This document shows positions 46,294 through 58,047 of a stretch of DNA of 64,000 nt, in pieces (within the stretch, counting starts at the first letter, position 1; every line of letters starts with the position of its first letter). The position numbers and the translations under genes were made by a program. Where the stretch lies: NCBI GenBank assembly GCA_037127255.1, contig JBANSL010000009.1, positions 22,594,475-22,658,474 of the forward strand, given 5' to 3'. This DNA comes from Persicaria tinctoria. Its lineage: Eukaryota > Streptophyta > Magnoliopsida > Caryophyllales > Polygonaceae. The notes under the pieces are model-generated. The model was not told the DNA's origin. It worked only from the letters and a program-made list of their open reading frames with translations, and searched no databases.

Positions 46294-47126
46294 GGGGGTC
46301 ATAACGTCGAGCCAACGACGGTAACCAAAGGCGCTGCTTGGGAGGCAACCCAAGGTAAGTAGTTTAGATTCCATTTTATTTGTGCATTTTACTACTTTTT
46401 AGTTTAGTTTTGGTTTTTGTTTGGGATACTAACGCTGCAGGAACAAAAAGAAAAGGGAAAAATGGCGGAAAAAGACGAGCCACCCCGTCGCCAGCATGGG
46501 CCGCCCCGCAGCTATGGCGACCAGCGAAATCCTTCGCGGAATCGCCGGTCGCCCCATCGCCCACCCTGGCCGCCCCGCGGCCTAAGCCGGATAGGAAATT
46601 TTTTTTTAGGGGCCTGTGTGGGCCCCACTTGATACACACATAAAACCCTATCTCTATCATTTTCTATCTCTATCTAGCCGCCCTCGTCGCCCCTATCTTC
46701 TATCTTCTTCCTTCTTCAAGCTCCCAAAATCCTCCATTAAAACACTTTCTCCAAGCTCTCTTTCACCCAAAGCTCCACATAAATTCTCCTTTCTCATCTT
46801 CTTCCTCCACACTATCCACCTTACCGCTTCTCTCTCCTAGATCTACACAAAAAGCCGGCCTTCTCCCAAGAAACCTCCAAGTTTTCTTCAAATCCACCAC
46901 GGAGGGAGGAAGTTAGGGACGTCGGAGAGCAGATCCGACACTGGAAGTTCCAGATCCGGCGATTCTTAGGCCGCCCCGTCACCAGACCAGCCGCCCCGCG
47001 GCCGAACCCGTCGCCAGTCGCCCCGTCACCCTCCTCGGCTGCCCCGCGGCCACTGCAGACGCTGCCAGTTTGTGAGTTTTCCTTCTATTTCATTCTTGTT
47101 TGGTAATCTCGTAGCTCAGATTCATA
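46294..47126 (+). other. Pol-ORF3 spacer of the Gypsy element
   Basis: Non-coding, with two GC-motif blocks (46485-46582, 46970-47060), a CT-rich stretch (46640-46830) and the lineage-typical GCTTGGGAGGCAACCCAAGG (about 46335-46355). Confidence 0.7.
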
Positions 47127-48395
47127 ATGTCGAGACCACATGGAATGAGTAGAAACCAGAAGGAGAGATGGAATGCTCTAAACACTAGAAATTTCTTTGT
47201 AACAAAATTCTTTCATGAACCTACGCTTAGATTGTTACAAATGGATGTATGCACGATGCAATTGTTAGAGCATGGGGGCCTAGGACAGTTTTTAGGGAAG
47301 AATGCCCCTACTTATCCAAGCTTATGTAAAGAATTTTTAGCAACTTTGAGTGTGAACCGTGCATCTATTGATTTTCGGTTGCTTGGGAGAGATTTCACAT
47401 TATCGAATGAGAGATTGGCTCAGATTTTGGGTGTTATTGCTGCGCCGACTGCTGGGTGGCTTGATGTTTGCAAGGGAGAGGGCCCTGTGGCTTTTTGGAT
47501 GGCATATACTAGGGTGCCTTTTGAGGTAAAGAAGGGCCAGTACAATTCCAGCATTCGCCATCTTGCCTTACGACTGATTCACAAGGTTCTGGCGAACACC
47601 TTCTTCGCACAGGCTGAGGTCAACAAGATCTCGCTGAAGGACATGTCATTTATGTGGTGTCTGACGCCAGAGAGGCCAGTGGTTCCAGGATGGGTGAATC
47701 TGTTTCTGATGAACTGCAAGGATATCCTGGACAAGCGCAACAAGGCGACCATCAGCTTTGGGGGTCTTATCACCCTCATAGCTCGCACATGCATCGATGT
47801 GAGCACTGTCCATGATGCTCATCATGGATCATTTCTGTATGATGAGGCCCAGCTGAGGAAAGCTGGCCACTTGGAGGGCAGAGCACCGATGTGGATCTGG
47901 AGGGCAGGCCATCAGGGGAGGATCTAGTTAAGATTTCCCCGTCATCTCCCTTTGGGCCCTACATCAGCTGATTTTTATATGGGAGATGAGATGGATGAGG
48001 ATGATGAGGAGGAGAAGGAGGCACATGATGCTGAGCAGGAAGATGCTGAGGATGTTCCCAGAGTTCAGACGGATTTTGGAAGTAGTGGAGCTGGACCTTC
48101 TGGCACAGCTGGAGGTGCTGGTCCAGACAACTACTCGCTGGAGCAGAAGATGGCTTATATGTGTCTCCAGCAGAACACTATGTGGGAGCATCAGCAGATG
48201 ATGTCGCGTCGTCAGGACGCCATGTGGGAGCACCAGCAGAGGATGTCCCAGCGCCAGGACGTGATGTGGGACCAGCAGCAACAGATATATGTGGAGATTG
48301 GCGACATTCGTCGGGATGTACGTGGCTTGACTTCTCACTTGGAGGATGTCTCTGAGAGCCAGGCATCGATCAGACGGATGCAGGAGCAGATATAG
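47127..48395 (+). pseudogene. Third ORF of Athila-like element plus Gln-rich coiled coil
   Basis: ATG at 47127; 266 codons to a TAG at 47925-47927, and the same frame stays open to 48395. The first part (FFHEPTLRLLQMDVCTMQLL, PSLCKEFLATL, RGDFTLS-type segment) matches the conserved 'plant transposon protein' domain found after pol in Athila-like elements, sometimes called env-like. The second part has an acidic stretch (DEMDEDDEEEKEA) and heptad-like MWEHQQ/RMSQRQD repeats likely to form a coiled coil. No signal peptide or membrane segment is evident. Function of this ORF in the lineage is not settled. Confidence 0.75.
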
Positions 48396-50018
48396 CAGAG
48401 GCAGGAAGACTTCTATCGATTCGTCTATCCACAGTTTCCATCATACCCACCGCCGCCACCACCTCAGCAGTGAGCATGTCAGTTGTTTCTTTTCTTTTCC
48501 CTTTTATTTTTATTTTGATGTTTTTGTTCTCTTTTCTGCATTGAGGACAATGTCAGAACTAAGTATGGGGGAGAAGACTTGAAAACTCTCTGTATTTTGG
48601 TTCTAAGTTGCACTGCATTTTTTACTTTTAAGTTTGCATGTTTATTTCTATTGGTTGTATGCATACTTAGTTTCTACCATTGTTATTTTTACTCTGAAAA
48701 AAAATGAAAAAAAAAATGAAAAAATGAAAAACAAAAACAGTTTTAGATCTTGCATTATTAGGAATAGGTCTTATTTCCCCATATGGATGTCGTTTGTCCT
48801 CCATTTTATCTATTGAGATTTATGCCCCACGATGTGCTTGGATTGTTGAAGCCTTTGATATATGTTTTCTATACTATTTGGTGGGCATGATTGATTAATG
48901 ATTGAGCACATAAAATCTTGAATTTTTGGGTGATCTTGAAGTTCTAGACATGACTTGGTGAGCTTATTTTGGCCTATTCAGGACTACACTTTATTGAGTC
49001 CTCTTGCTTGTTGTGTGTACTCTCTTCAATTACTTCCTCTTTGACTTGCATTGAGATATCTTGTTCAAGGCTGCATATTATGATTTCTGCACATGACTTA
49101 AACATGATTGAGGCACCTTTATTGACCCTATTTGACTTTATTCCCACCTTACATATTATCCTCTGCTTGAAGCCAGTTTGAGCCTAATTGCCTATTCTTT
49201 TATAGCTCCACAAGATTTTTCCATAGCCAATGATAACCTGACCCCATGCGGGAATTTAGGAATAGTTAGTGAATATCTATAGTGTGGATGATGGTTTGTA
49301 GTGGTGGATTGTATGTTGAGGTGTATTTATGAGATGTTTGATTCTTGCTAGCATATTTATTACTTGGGACCTAAGGAGGATATATAAAATTCACTTAGGG
49401 GCAAAAGTCAAGGAAAATCATTTGATATAGCATGAATGGAAAAAAAAAAAGGAAAGAAAAAAAAATAAAGTAATGAGTTGAGTATGGTTTGTAAAGTTTT
49501 ATGCTTGAGATTGGTGTTGTTTGGCATTATAGTGATATGGTATGAGAAGTTTATGAGTGGTTTTGTGATTTGGTAGCTTCCTTAGTTCCCGGATTATGAG
49601 CACCACATAACCAAAATTGTTCCATACCTAGCTTATATGTTCTACCTTGGCCCCATTACAACCCAATTGAAAGCCCTCATGATTTTTGTTGTGTGTAGAG
49701 TCACCCGCGGTGGAGATTTAGAACACTGGTGCAAGGCTCTTGTAGCTAAGTTTTTGAAGATTGAGTTTTGAGCGTAAACATTTAAACGAGCGAGAGTGAA
49801 ACACATATCCTTTGTGAGGTCTAGAATGAATATGGTTGCCTGATTTCATTGATTATTCCAATTATGTGCTATGATGTTGTTAATCTATTGTGTTTGCTAG
49901 TTTTTCATGCACTTAAAAGAGTATTGAGGTGTGGATACATGAATTTCTATTCCGTGGGGCTGCAAAGTTGAGTTTTCTATTGCTTGAGGACAAGCAAAGG
50001 TTCAAGTGTGGGGGAATT
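48396..50018 (+). other. 3' untranslated region of the Gypsy element
   Basis: No open frame of note. Contains TTGAGGACAATGTC ... AAGTATGGGGG (48540-48570) and, at its end, TTGAGGACAAGCA ... AAGTGTGGGGGAATT (49984-50018), which serves as polypurine tract right before the 3' LTR. Confidence 0.75.
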
Positions 50019-51245
50019 TGATAGAGCATGATTAGTGTTGCATTATAGAATGCATTTAGCATAATTTAGTTGTGAATAGTGCATATTTTAGTTACAATTA
50101 CATGTTTACCTATGGTGTTGGAAGAGGCGGAATCTACATGATTTTATGGTTTATTTCAGGTATAGTAGATTGAAGGTGGAATGAATCGGAAAAGAGCGGA
50201 AATAATCTAAGGTAAATGCATAGGAGCTGCTGGAGTAACAAAAGGAGAGCTCGGAAGAATCGCTGGCCGCCCCGCGGCTCGAAGAGAGAAACGGAAGACT
50301 TCGCTGATCGCCGGCCGCCCCGCGGCCTGGCCTGGCCGCCCCGCAGCCCCTGCAGAAACTAAACATTAATTCCGGATTTTTACTTAGGGTTTGATCTAGT
50401 TATTTTGGCCGACTTTCATAAGACTATTTAAGGCTTTTTCTAGTTATTCTTTCATTCACCTTATGCACATTATTCCATTGTTGAGAGCGTCGTTGAGCAT
50501 AAGCAACTAAACTCTCAAGGTTTCGCCTACGATTTGGATCTTTGATTGTTGAATTGTGAGTTTCTTAATCTAGTTCTTATTCCTATTGCAATGTTTTGAC
50601 TTCTTTGTGCTTAATTGATTGAATGTGTTTTATTCTCTCTGGCCTTATCAACTAGTTAGAGTAGATTCATTCAATTGCTAGGGTTTTGCAGATTCCTCGT
50701 TGCGAACCTTAACCCAAGTGGCAATCATATCCCTTTAGGACTCGTAAGACTAATTGGATGTGTAGGAAGTTGAATACATGTTGAATATCAACTCGTAGCT
50801 TGATATTATGTGTACCTTGGTTAATTCATAATCTTAATGCTATCTCTAGGTTGAATCTTAACCGTGTTAGGGTTGTTTAGAGATAAGGGTTGCTAGGACT
50901 CGTAGGACTAGTAATTTACCTAAGATTTGGACAAAGACATTGATAGGAAATGACAAGAACTAGAGGTTGAAACAAGGATCGAATTCATCAATCGAAGTGA
51001 TAAATTGTAGGTGAACCTATTTCTCTCCACTGAATTCTACAATCTATTTACTTTGTTTGCTTGCTTCCGCTTTGATAAAAGGCGGATCTTTTCACACCAA
51101 AAACCCCCCATCTTCTTACTAGCGATTAGAATTGATACTTGAATTGAATAGTTTTCCCTGTGGATCGATCTCTTGCTTACACACTGTACTAGTTGTGAGT
51201 TTGAGTATTCTTTGGCAAGATCAACGACAGGTTTTCCTCTTGTCA
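50019..51245 (+). repeat. 3' LTR of the Athila-like element
   Basis: 1227 bases, TGATAGAGC to TTGTCA, colinear with 39397-40621. The GC-rich motif block (50258-50352) is arranged differently from that in the 5' LTR. Confidence 0.93.
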
Positions 51246-51570
51246 GCTTGCTATCTCATCAGCCGCACCCCCTCCTCTGTTCTGAAAGGTAAAACACCCT
51301 ATGAATGTCTCTTCAATAAACCACCTACTTACACTCATCTTCGGGTTTTCGGATGTCTCTGTTATGCATCTGTCATCCCTCGCTCCACAAACAAATTCTC
51401 TCCCCGTAGTCGTAAGTGTTTGTTCATCGGTTATCCCTTTGGTTAGAAGGGATGGCGCCTCTATGATCTCACTACCCATCAGACTTTTGTCTCTCGGGAT
51501 GTTTCCTTTCATGAGGATATATTCCCATACGCGCATCTTGAGTCACCTGACCCTGCTCCACCCATCCACC
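51246..51570 (+). pseudogene. Copia integrase C-terminal part (continuation)
   Basis: Picks up the integrase frame directly after the Gypsy: [41 protein letters not shown] then a TAG, and after it the FVSRDVSFHED(I) end block. A proline-rich hinge (51550-51660) leads to the reverse transcriptase. Confidence 0.9.
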
Positions 51571-51674
51571 CGTCTCCTGCTACCCATGACGAGGTTCTGC
51601 CGCCTCCAGTTACTCAACCTCCAGCCCCTCAGCCGCCCCCACCTCGTCGCTCTACTCGCCCCCATAACCCTTCA

Positions 51675-53331
51675 GTGCTGCTGCGTGATTATGTCTGTCA
51701 TACTCTTCGCAAGGTTGATCCTATTTTGGCTTCATCTGCTTCCGTCACGTCGTCAGGTACTCCTTATCCCTTAGCTCATTATGTCAATACACACTCTATT
51801 ACTCCTCAGCACAGCCACTTCTTAGTTGCCATTGCCGCCACTCCAGAACCATCTTCCTTTCAAGAGGCATTCCGTCATCAGCATTGGCGGGATGCTATGC
51901 GCTCTGAAATTAACGATCTTCATCGCAATGGCACCTGGGAGGAGGTCGCTGACTTACCTCCTCACAAGAAGGCTATCGGCTGTAAGTGGGTCTTTCAGGT
52001 GAAATACAATTCTGATGGAAGTATTGAGCGCAACAAAGCTCGCCTTGTGGTTCTTGGAAACAGACAGATTAAGGGCACTGGTTTTTCTGAGACATTCGCT
52101 CTGGTTCCTAAATTGGTGTCTGTTAAAGTTGTTCTTGCAGTAGCTTCTATTCAGAATTGGGAGCTCCATCAGATGGACGTTCACAATGCCTTTCTTCATG
52201 GTGATCTTCATGAAGAGGTATACATGTCCTTGTCCCCTGGTTTTTCTGCAGCCGGCTCATCTAAGGTGTGTAGACTCCGAAAATCGCTCTATGGCCTTCG
52301 GCAGGCACCTCGGAACTGGTTCGCCAAGCTGGCCTCTTCTCTTCGTCAGGTCGTTTTTTCCCAGTCCTACACTGACTACTCTCTATTCTCCTATGCTCGG
52401 TCTGGTGTTATTTTGCATGTGCTCATCTATGTTGATGACTTGATCATTACGGGAAACAACTCTGCCTCTATCACTCGGTTCAAGACATATCTTCACTCTT
52501 GCTTTCACATGAAAGATCTTGGTCATATCAAATACTTCCTTGGCATAGAGGTCTCTCGAACTTCTGCTGACATTGTTCTGTCTTAGCGCAAATATACTCT
52601 GGACATCTTGGGTGAGGTCGGCCTTCTTGGATCCAAACCGGCGGCCTTTCCTATGGAACAAAACCACACGCTCGCTCTAGACACCAGTCCTCTTCTTCCG
52701 AAGCCGGATCAGTACCACCGGGTTATTGGTTGTCTCATCTACCTCACGGTCACTAGACCTGATCTGTCTTACTCCGTTCATACTCTGGCTCAATTCTTGC
52801 AACAACCCCGCCAGGCTCATTGGACGGCTGCCTTGCGTGTCCTACGGTATCTCAAGGGTCGGCCAGATCAGGGACTCTTTCTCTCTCGTCACAGTGATCT
52901 TCGCTTGATTGCCTATTGCGACTCTAACTATGCCACGCGTCCGTTGACTCGTCGATCACTCACTGGCTATATTGTCAAGATAGGTGAATCCCCAGTATCC
53001 TGGAAAACCAAGAAACAGACTACAGTCGATCTCTCGCTCTTCTGTTGAAGCCGAGTACAGAGCCATGGCGACCACCACTTGTGAGCTCATTTGGCTCAAA
53101 GCTCTTCTCCGCTCACTCGGCTTTGCTCATCGGACTCCTATGCGACTGTGCTGTGACAATCAGTCAGCACTCCACATCGCCTCCAACCCCTTCTTTCATG
53201 AGCGCACGAAACATATTGAAGTGGACTGTCACATTGTCCGAGATAAGTTTCAATTAGGCAACATCGCCCTATCTCACATTCGTTCTTCCAATCAGTTGGC
53301 CGACATCTTCACCAAAGCACTGGGAGAGTAG
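51675..53331 (+). pseudogene. Copia reverse transcriptase and RNase H
   Basis: RVT_2 motifs: GCKWVFQVKYNSDGSIERNK, QMDVHNAFLHGDL, KSLYGLRQAPRNWF, LIYVDDLIITG (catalytic YVDD, near 52430) and YFLGIEV. RNase H follows (YCDSNYA, SLTGY, SSVEAEYRAMA, CDNQSALHIASNP, HIEVDCH, QLADIFTKAL). A TAG at 52584-52586 and a frameshift near 53020-53045 interrupt it. Together these would synthesise the element cDNA. Confidence 0.92.
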
Positions 53332-53395
53332 CAATTTCAACTTCTTTTGTCCAAGTTGGGCATTCATCTTCACCATGCTCCAACTTGAGGGGGAG

Positions 53396-53550
53396 TATTA
53401 AGATATATTAGGATATTTGTTAGATATATCTTTCCTTATATCTTTATCATACATTATCTAATTAGGATAGAATTTCTCCCCTAGATGTATCTATTTAATC
53501 AAGTTCAGTCAATGAGAAAATCAACTTTTTCAGCCTCAAATAATTCTTCA
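53396..53550 (+). repeat. 3' LTR of the split Copia
   Basis: 155 bases, colinear with 36875-37033 with a few substitutions and a short deletion (CATGCATGT reduced). Confidence 0.9.
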
Positions 53551-54192
53551 ATTTATGCACCTCATTGTTAGGCACTTTATTTTTCACAAGCCTATCTTTG
53601 GAATAAGTGAAATAAACCTCGCACGTTGATAATATAAAGAATTCAAGTCTTGTATATAAGTCAGTGGACTACTCTTACTAATATCAATTGGTTTTAGAAT
53701 GGAACCCGTCGATCTCGTGTGCTCGACTTGGCTAACGCATTATGCACTTAGACGTGTAACCCCTTGTCATATGACCCACCAGAATTTAATAATACTCTAT
53801 GAAGAAATAGAATTTTTTTCCATTATTATTGGTAAAAATATATTTTATTTAATTTTATATTTGAATCCACCTTCTCGGAATGGTAACTCAGGTAATCCAC
53901 CTATCATTTGCATAAAAAATTATTTGACTTTGATGTGGAGTTTTATTTGGAGATTGCAATCTAACTCGTTTTTTTAGTTTCCTACATATCCTCTTATAAG
54001 GGATCAACTCACGTGTACGTAGTTCTTGAAAAGGGCAATTTTAATTTGGTCAGATTTGGTTTTGATTTTTGGTGTGACTGAATTCGAAAAATGAATTTGA
54101 AGTTCAGTACTCAATATATTATTAAATTCAATTAATTTATAATTATATATTATTAAACTTATTCTTGGATATTCCAATTTATTACGTTTTAT
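53551..54192. other. No recognised feature
   Basis: AT-rich spacer between the Copia 3' LTR and a CACTA-like end. No supported gene. Confidence 0.5.
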
Positions 54193-54430
54193 CACTACTA
54201 AAAACAAAGTAATTTTCAACGTAAGTGTTCCAACAATTATATTTATTGAAAAATATCCCAACGCTAAAAAGTATTGGAAATGAGTTTCCAATCATTATAG
54301 TTGGTGGAAATAATTTTACATGATATTCCAACACTAAAAATTATTTGAAAAAAATTTCAACAATTGAATATGTTGCAAACTAATTCTAATATTTCCCAAC
54401 GTTAAAAGTTTATTGGAATGCATATTTTAA
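54193..54430. mobile_element. Possible CACTA left end, truncated
   Basis: Starts CACTACTAAAAACAAAG and carries repeated short motifs (CCAACGYTAAAA, TATTGGAAA) in both orientations like CACTA subterminal repeats. No matching right end was found nearby, so class and extent are tentative. Confidence 0.35.
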
Positions 54431-54676
54431 AAAAATAAGAAAAAGAAAAAAGATTTATATTGAGAAAATATTTACAATTATGGTACTTATTTTGATAAAG
54501 ATATTTTAATAATAATCATTTATATATTCCTAAAAAAATAAGAAATGATTATCTTGTAGTTGAGAAATAATTTGATTAGATAAAAAAAGATATGTGAGAG
54601 AAAATTGAATTTAAATAGAGAGATTGTATCTCACAAATCTACAACGTGGTTTGACGTGAGTTGATTACCAACTGAT

Positions 54677-56418
54677 ATGTAACGGCCCGGATATAAATAC
54701 ACGGGTTACGTTTCGAAGGTCGGATACCTTCGTCCGGATCTTGCAATTCAGATACGGGTCGAGGTTTCAAACCTCTTTTAAGGATTAGTATGAAAGCGGG
54801 GATTTCGAACCCCAAAACCATCGTAGGGCCGTTGGATACCCTTAATCTGTCCTTATGACTAAGTCGTAGAAATTCATTTAAGGAAGTGGAACAGAAAACA
54901 AGAATAAGATACAACTTGCCACGACATAGCCGGGTCAAAACCAAAACCATAAGTATAATTGATTACCACTTAGCCAAGTTAGCGGGTTTGAACGGTTATT
55001 CGATTTCGCCCAAGGAGATTTCCCATCATATAAGCATTGAGCAAGCAAGAAGCAAGTACCTAACACTATCCACGAAGTCAGGCCCAATATTCGCCTGCAG
55101 GCCCTAAAGACCTCGCTTAGGCCATATAACATTACAGCATGCCTATACCTAGATAAATGATGGTCTAATGCAGTACATAAATTAAACATGCAAGTCATGC
55201 TTATCAAGATATATAATATATATAAGTGCAGAAAGACTGTAAAGGCGCCCAAGGAATGCCACGTGGCATATCCCTCTCCTACTCCGCCCTCTATTTCATG
55301 GGAGGACCTGGCCAGTACGGTACCCATTGTCTCATCATCATATCATATCATGCTCATCATCATCATATCATACTCATGTCCGATGGTGCTGGGCTATCTC
55401 ATCATGCTCATGTAACGAAAATACTAAATCAGGGCAAGCCCGATAGGGCTGGCTACCCTATGACCCTGGCAACAGATTCTAGGACTCACATATAACGGTC
55501 GTTCTCTTTTCAAACGCATAAAGAAAAGGGATGTGCATTCATAAGTGCAAGTCCTAAGCATGATACTACATGACATGCTTTTATGCATATGCAACACCTA
55601 CACACTATATGACACATCAGGTAGAAGGTCCAGGTTGTTGAGTAAGTTTCGTAGGATACTTACTCGGAGGCGCGCAGAATCCAAGCAATCAACACCAATA
55701 GCAAGCAATGTCCAACATATCACAAATCACCTAACAAATATACAAATATGCATAAGTCTATCTAAATCACACAAGACGCCCTTAACTATCATACATAACT
55801 TCACATATCCCATTTCAGATCATTTCGTCTTATCTCATCATATATCACATATCATTTCATGTTCATCTCATCTCAACATATAATATCTCATCCATCATCT
55901 CATCTTGCATCATTGTATAACATTTCATATCTTATTGAAATTCACAAAATTCTCAAGCAGGATTCAATGATAAATTCACCGAGTTAAATGAAGGAAATCA
56001 TTTTCCCAAAGTTTTCCAACTCTTAATTCTCAAGTTAAGCCAACTCAGATATCAACAATTCTTTTAAAATCGTACTTAGTCAAATCCCAATATTAAACAT
56101 TTAAACCTTAAAATCAATCTCTCAAAATCATATTATATAAGTAGTTCCGGGATTTTATTTCAAAATCATTATATAACAAAGTCCGACATTTAGTCACAAA
56201 ATAATTCTATTTTCACAACCATATTTATAAATCAAAACCTATAATTCATTTCAAATTTCCTAAAATCACAAGTTAAAACATCACTAAATATATGTTCCAA
56301 TTAATGTCTCTTTAAAGTTTAAACCATTTAATAATATATAATAATAATTTCAGAAATATATATCCTCAAAACAATATATTATAGTTATACTACTAATTTA
56401 ATAATCAAATAGTCATCA
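54677..56418. repeat. Possible Gypsy LTR (TGTAACGGCCCGG start)
   Basis: TGTAACGGCCCGGATATAAA resembles the start of plant Gypsy (chromovirus-type) LTRs. The region has CATCATATCATATCATGCTC-like strings (55320-55420, 55800-55910), common in such LTRs. No second LTR, primer site or target duplication was found and the right end is unknown, so this is weak. Confidence 0.3.
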
Positions 56419-56427
56419 TATAAATAA

Positions 56428-57581
56428 GGAAAAATTACTCAAAATAATACGAAGTATCAACTTTTAACCAAAAATAATACGAACTTTCAAATTCACTAAC
56501 ACTTATACAAACTATACCAATATTAACCGAAAACAATACGACTTCAAATTCCGATCACCAAAAATATTTTTGGGCTCAAAATAAAATCAACAATAAAGTT
56601 AGGTAGATCATTGTAAATTAATTTACAAAACACTTTTTTTTTTGGTGAACAATTTACAAACACAAGGGTTTCTTCTTCTTCTTCCTCACGGTGGGTCACC
56701 GGCGGAAGAGGGAGTCGAGTACACACAGTGAAGAGGTTGTCGGCCAAACAACAATTGCTTGCATCGTATTCAATATGGTGGGGCGAGTCCGGTGGCGACA
56801 ACCGACAAGTCTCAACTTCGTCCCCTTCCTCGGACTTGGTATGCGCAAGCAATCAGTCTCTCATGGCGTTTTTGTCGATTCAACTCCAAATCACACGTTC
56901 TCAACACCGAAATGGTCGGAAATTCAATTTCTAGCGTGATGGAATCTCTATTCATTGATTTCGATTCCAATTTACCCCCAACTTCATCAAAATTCGAAAA
57001 CCCTAAAAAATTACCTTTGTCGAATTGGGATAGCCATAGACGTTCTTGTCGTAAATTGAGCACACGGTGAGCTTCTTAAAATCAAAAGGAAGATAAAAAA
57101 CGTATTCAATTTGATGTTTCATAGTCTTTACACCCCGACCTTATGCGAGATTTTTGACATTTTTTAACCTTCCCCAATTACCTTGCGTCGTCAGCGACTC
57201 TAGTGGCCATTGGAGCCAGCGGCTGTCGTCGAATCTCCGGTCACCGGACTCCTCGCCACCCTTCTGGTGTCACCAACCGCCGTCTTTGCCGAAGTGTCTT
57301 CGCCGCCACTGTCCTTGCTGAAAGTGGTGAGGAGAAAGAAGACGGGTTGAGGCGCTGAGCTTGCAAAATTATTTATGATATTTCGCCTACTGGTCTTGTT
57401 TATTTCATTTTTAGCCCACAATCTTTTCCCATTAGCATTTTGGTTTGAAACTGGTCGGAAGTTGGAGTTGTATTGTTTTCGGTTAATATTGGTATAGTTT
57501 GTACATGAGCTAGTCAATTTCAAAGTTCATATTATTTTCGGTTAAAAGTTGATAGTTCGTATTATTTTGAGTAATTATTCC
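56428..57581. mobile_element. Mutator-like element with captured sequence (Pack-MULE type), 1154 bp
   Basis: Ends GGAAAAATTACTCAAAATAA and, inverted, GGAATAATTACTCAAAATAA begin inverted repeats of about 115 bases. A perfect 9-bp duplication TATAAATAA flanks it (56419-56427, 57582-57590). The interior (56640-57360) is GC-richer than its surroundings and gene-like; there is no transposase. Confidence 0.92.
56932..57069 (+). pseudogene. Captured exon-like sequence in the Mutator-like element
   Basis: Within an open frame 56759-57070, MESLFIDFDSNLPPTSSKFE (56938) and about 23 more codons end at a GTGAGC donor (57068). The next 100 bases are AT-rich like an intron. It looks like the first exon of a host gene with preceding 5' UTR, but the gene is not recognised. 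Confidence 0.4.
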
Positions 57582-58047
57582 TATAAATAATATAAAACAA
57601 CACATAAAACATTACCCCAACACAAAAGGAATGTTGGTCGGCCCAACCCGAGACAAAACAAGCTCAAACCGAATCCAATGGAAACCCAACCCGGATTGGG
57701 AGAAGAGGAAACCCAGATTCTTCCCCAACTCATAACCCACCAGAAATGATATATAGCCCGTTTCAAATAATTTGGGTCAGGCCCAACCACTCCAACCAGC
57801 CCACAAGGAAAGAAAAGGAAGGTCGTCTCCTTCCTCTGAAGAGCACATCTCTTGCCCAGAACAGAGAGCGGCGGAACGGAGAGGAGAGAAAGAAAGGAAG
57901 ACAGAACTGTTGAACAAAAATGCGCGAATCATTGTAAAACATATTTTATATAATTTTATATAATTTGAGTTCGACCCCTTTTGGTTATCCTCTTGATTTG
58001 AAGTCGTATCGACACCAAGACTTAAGTGGTTTTGGTGATTTGGGCTG

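Larger units (their letters stand above)
39397..51245 (+). mobile_element. Athila-like Gypsy retrotransposon, 11.8 kb, nested in the Copia
   Basis: LTRs of 1225 and 1227 bases start TGA(C/T)AGAGCAT and end CTTGTCA, flanked by GCTTG (39392-39396, 51246-51250). The primer site TGGCGCCGTTGCCGGGG matches tRNA-Asp. Gag, protease, reverse transcriptase, RNase H and integrase lie in Gypsy order, then a third frame as in Athila. GGGAGGCAACCCA (46340) and two AAGTATGGGGG / AAGTGTGGGGG stretches (48560, 50005) are familiar from this lineage. The LTRs differ at few sites by eye, so insertion is recent relative to its host Copia. Several stops make it inactive on its own. Confidence 0.93.
36875..53550 (+). 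mobile_element. Copia retrotransposon with 155-159-bp LTRs, split by a Gypsy element
   Basis: LTRs at 36875-37033 and 53396-53550 are near identical and flanked by ATTTA on both sides (36870-36874, 53551-53555). Both LTRs start TATT rather than TGTT. The primer site TGGTATCAGG follows the left LTR; a polypurine CTTGAGGGGGAG precedes the right LTR. Gag, protease, integrase, reverse transcriptase and RNase H are all present in standard Copia order once the Gypsy at 39397-51245 is removed, leaving about 4.8 kb. Several frame breaks make it inactive. Confidence 0.93.
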
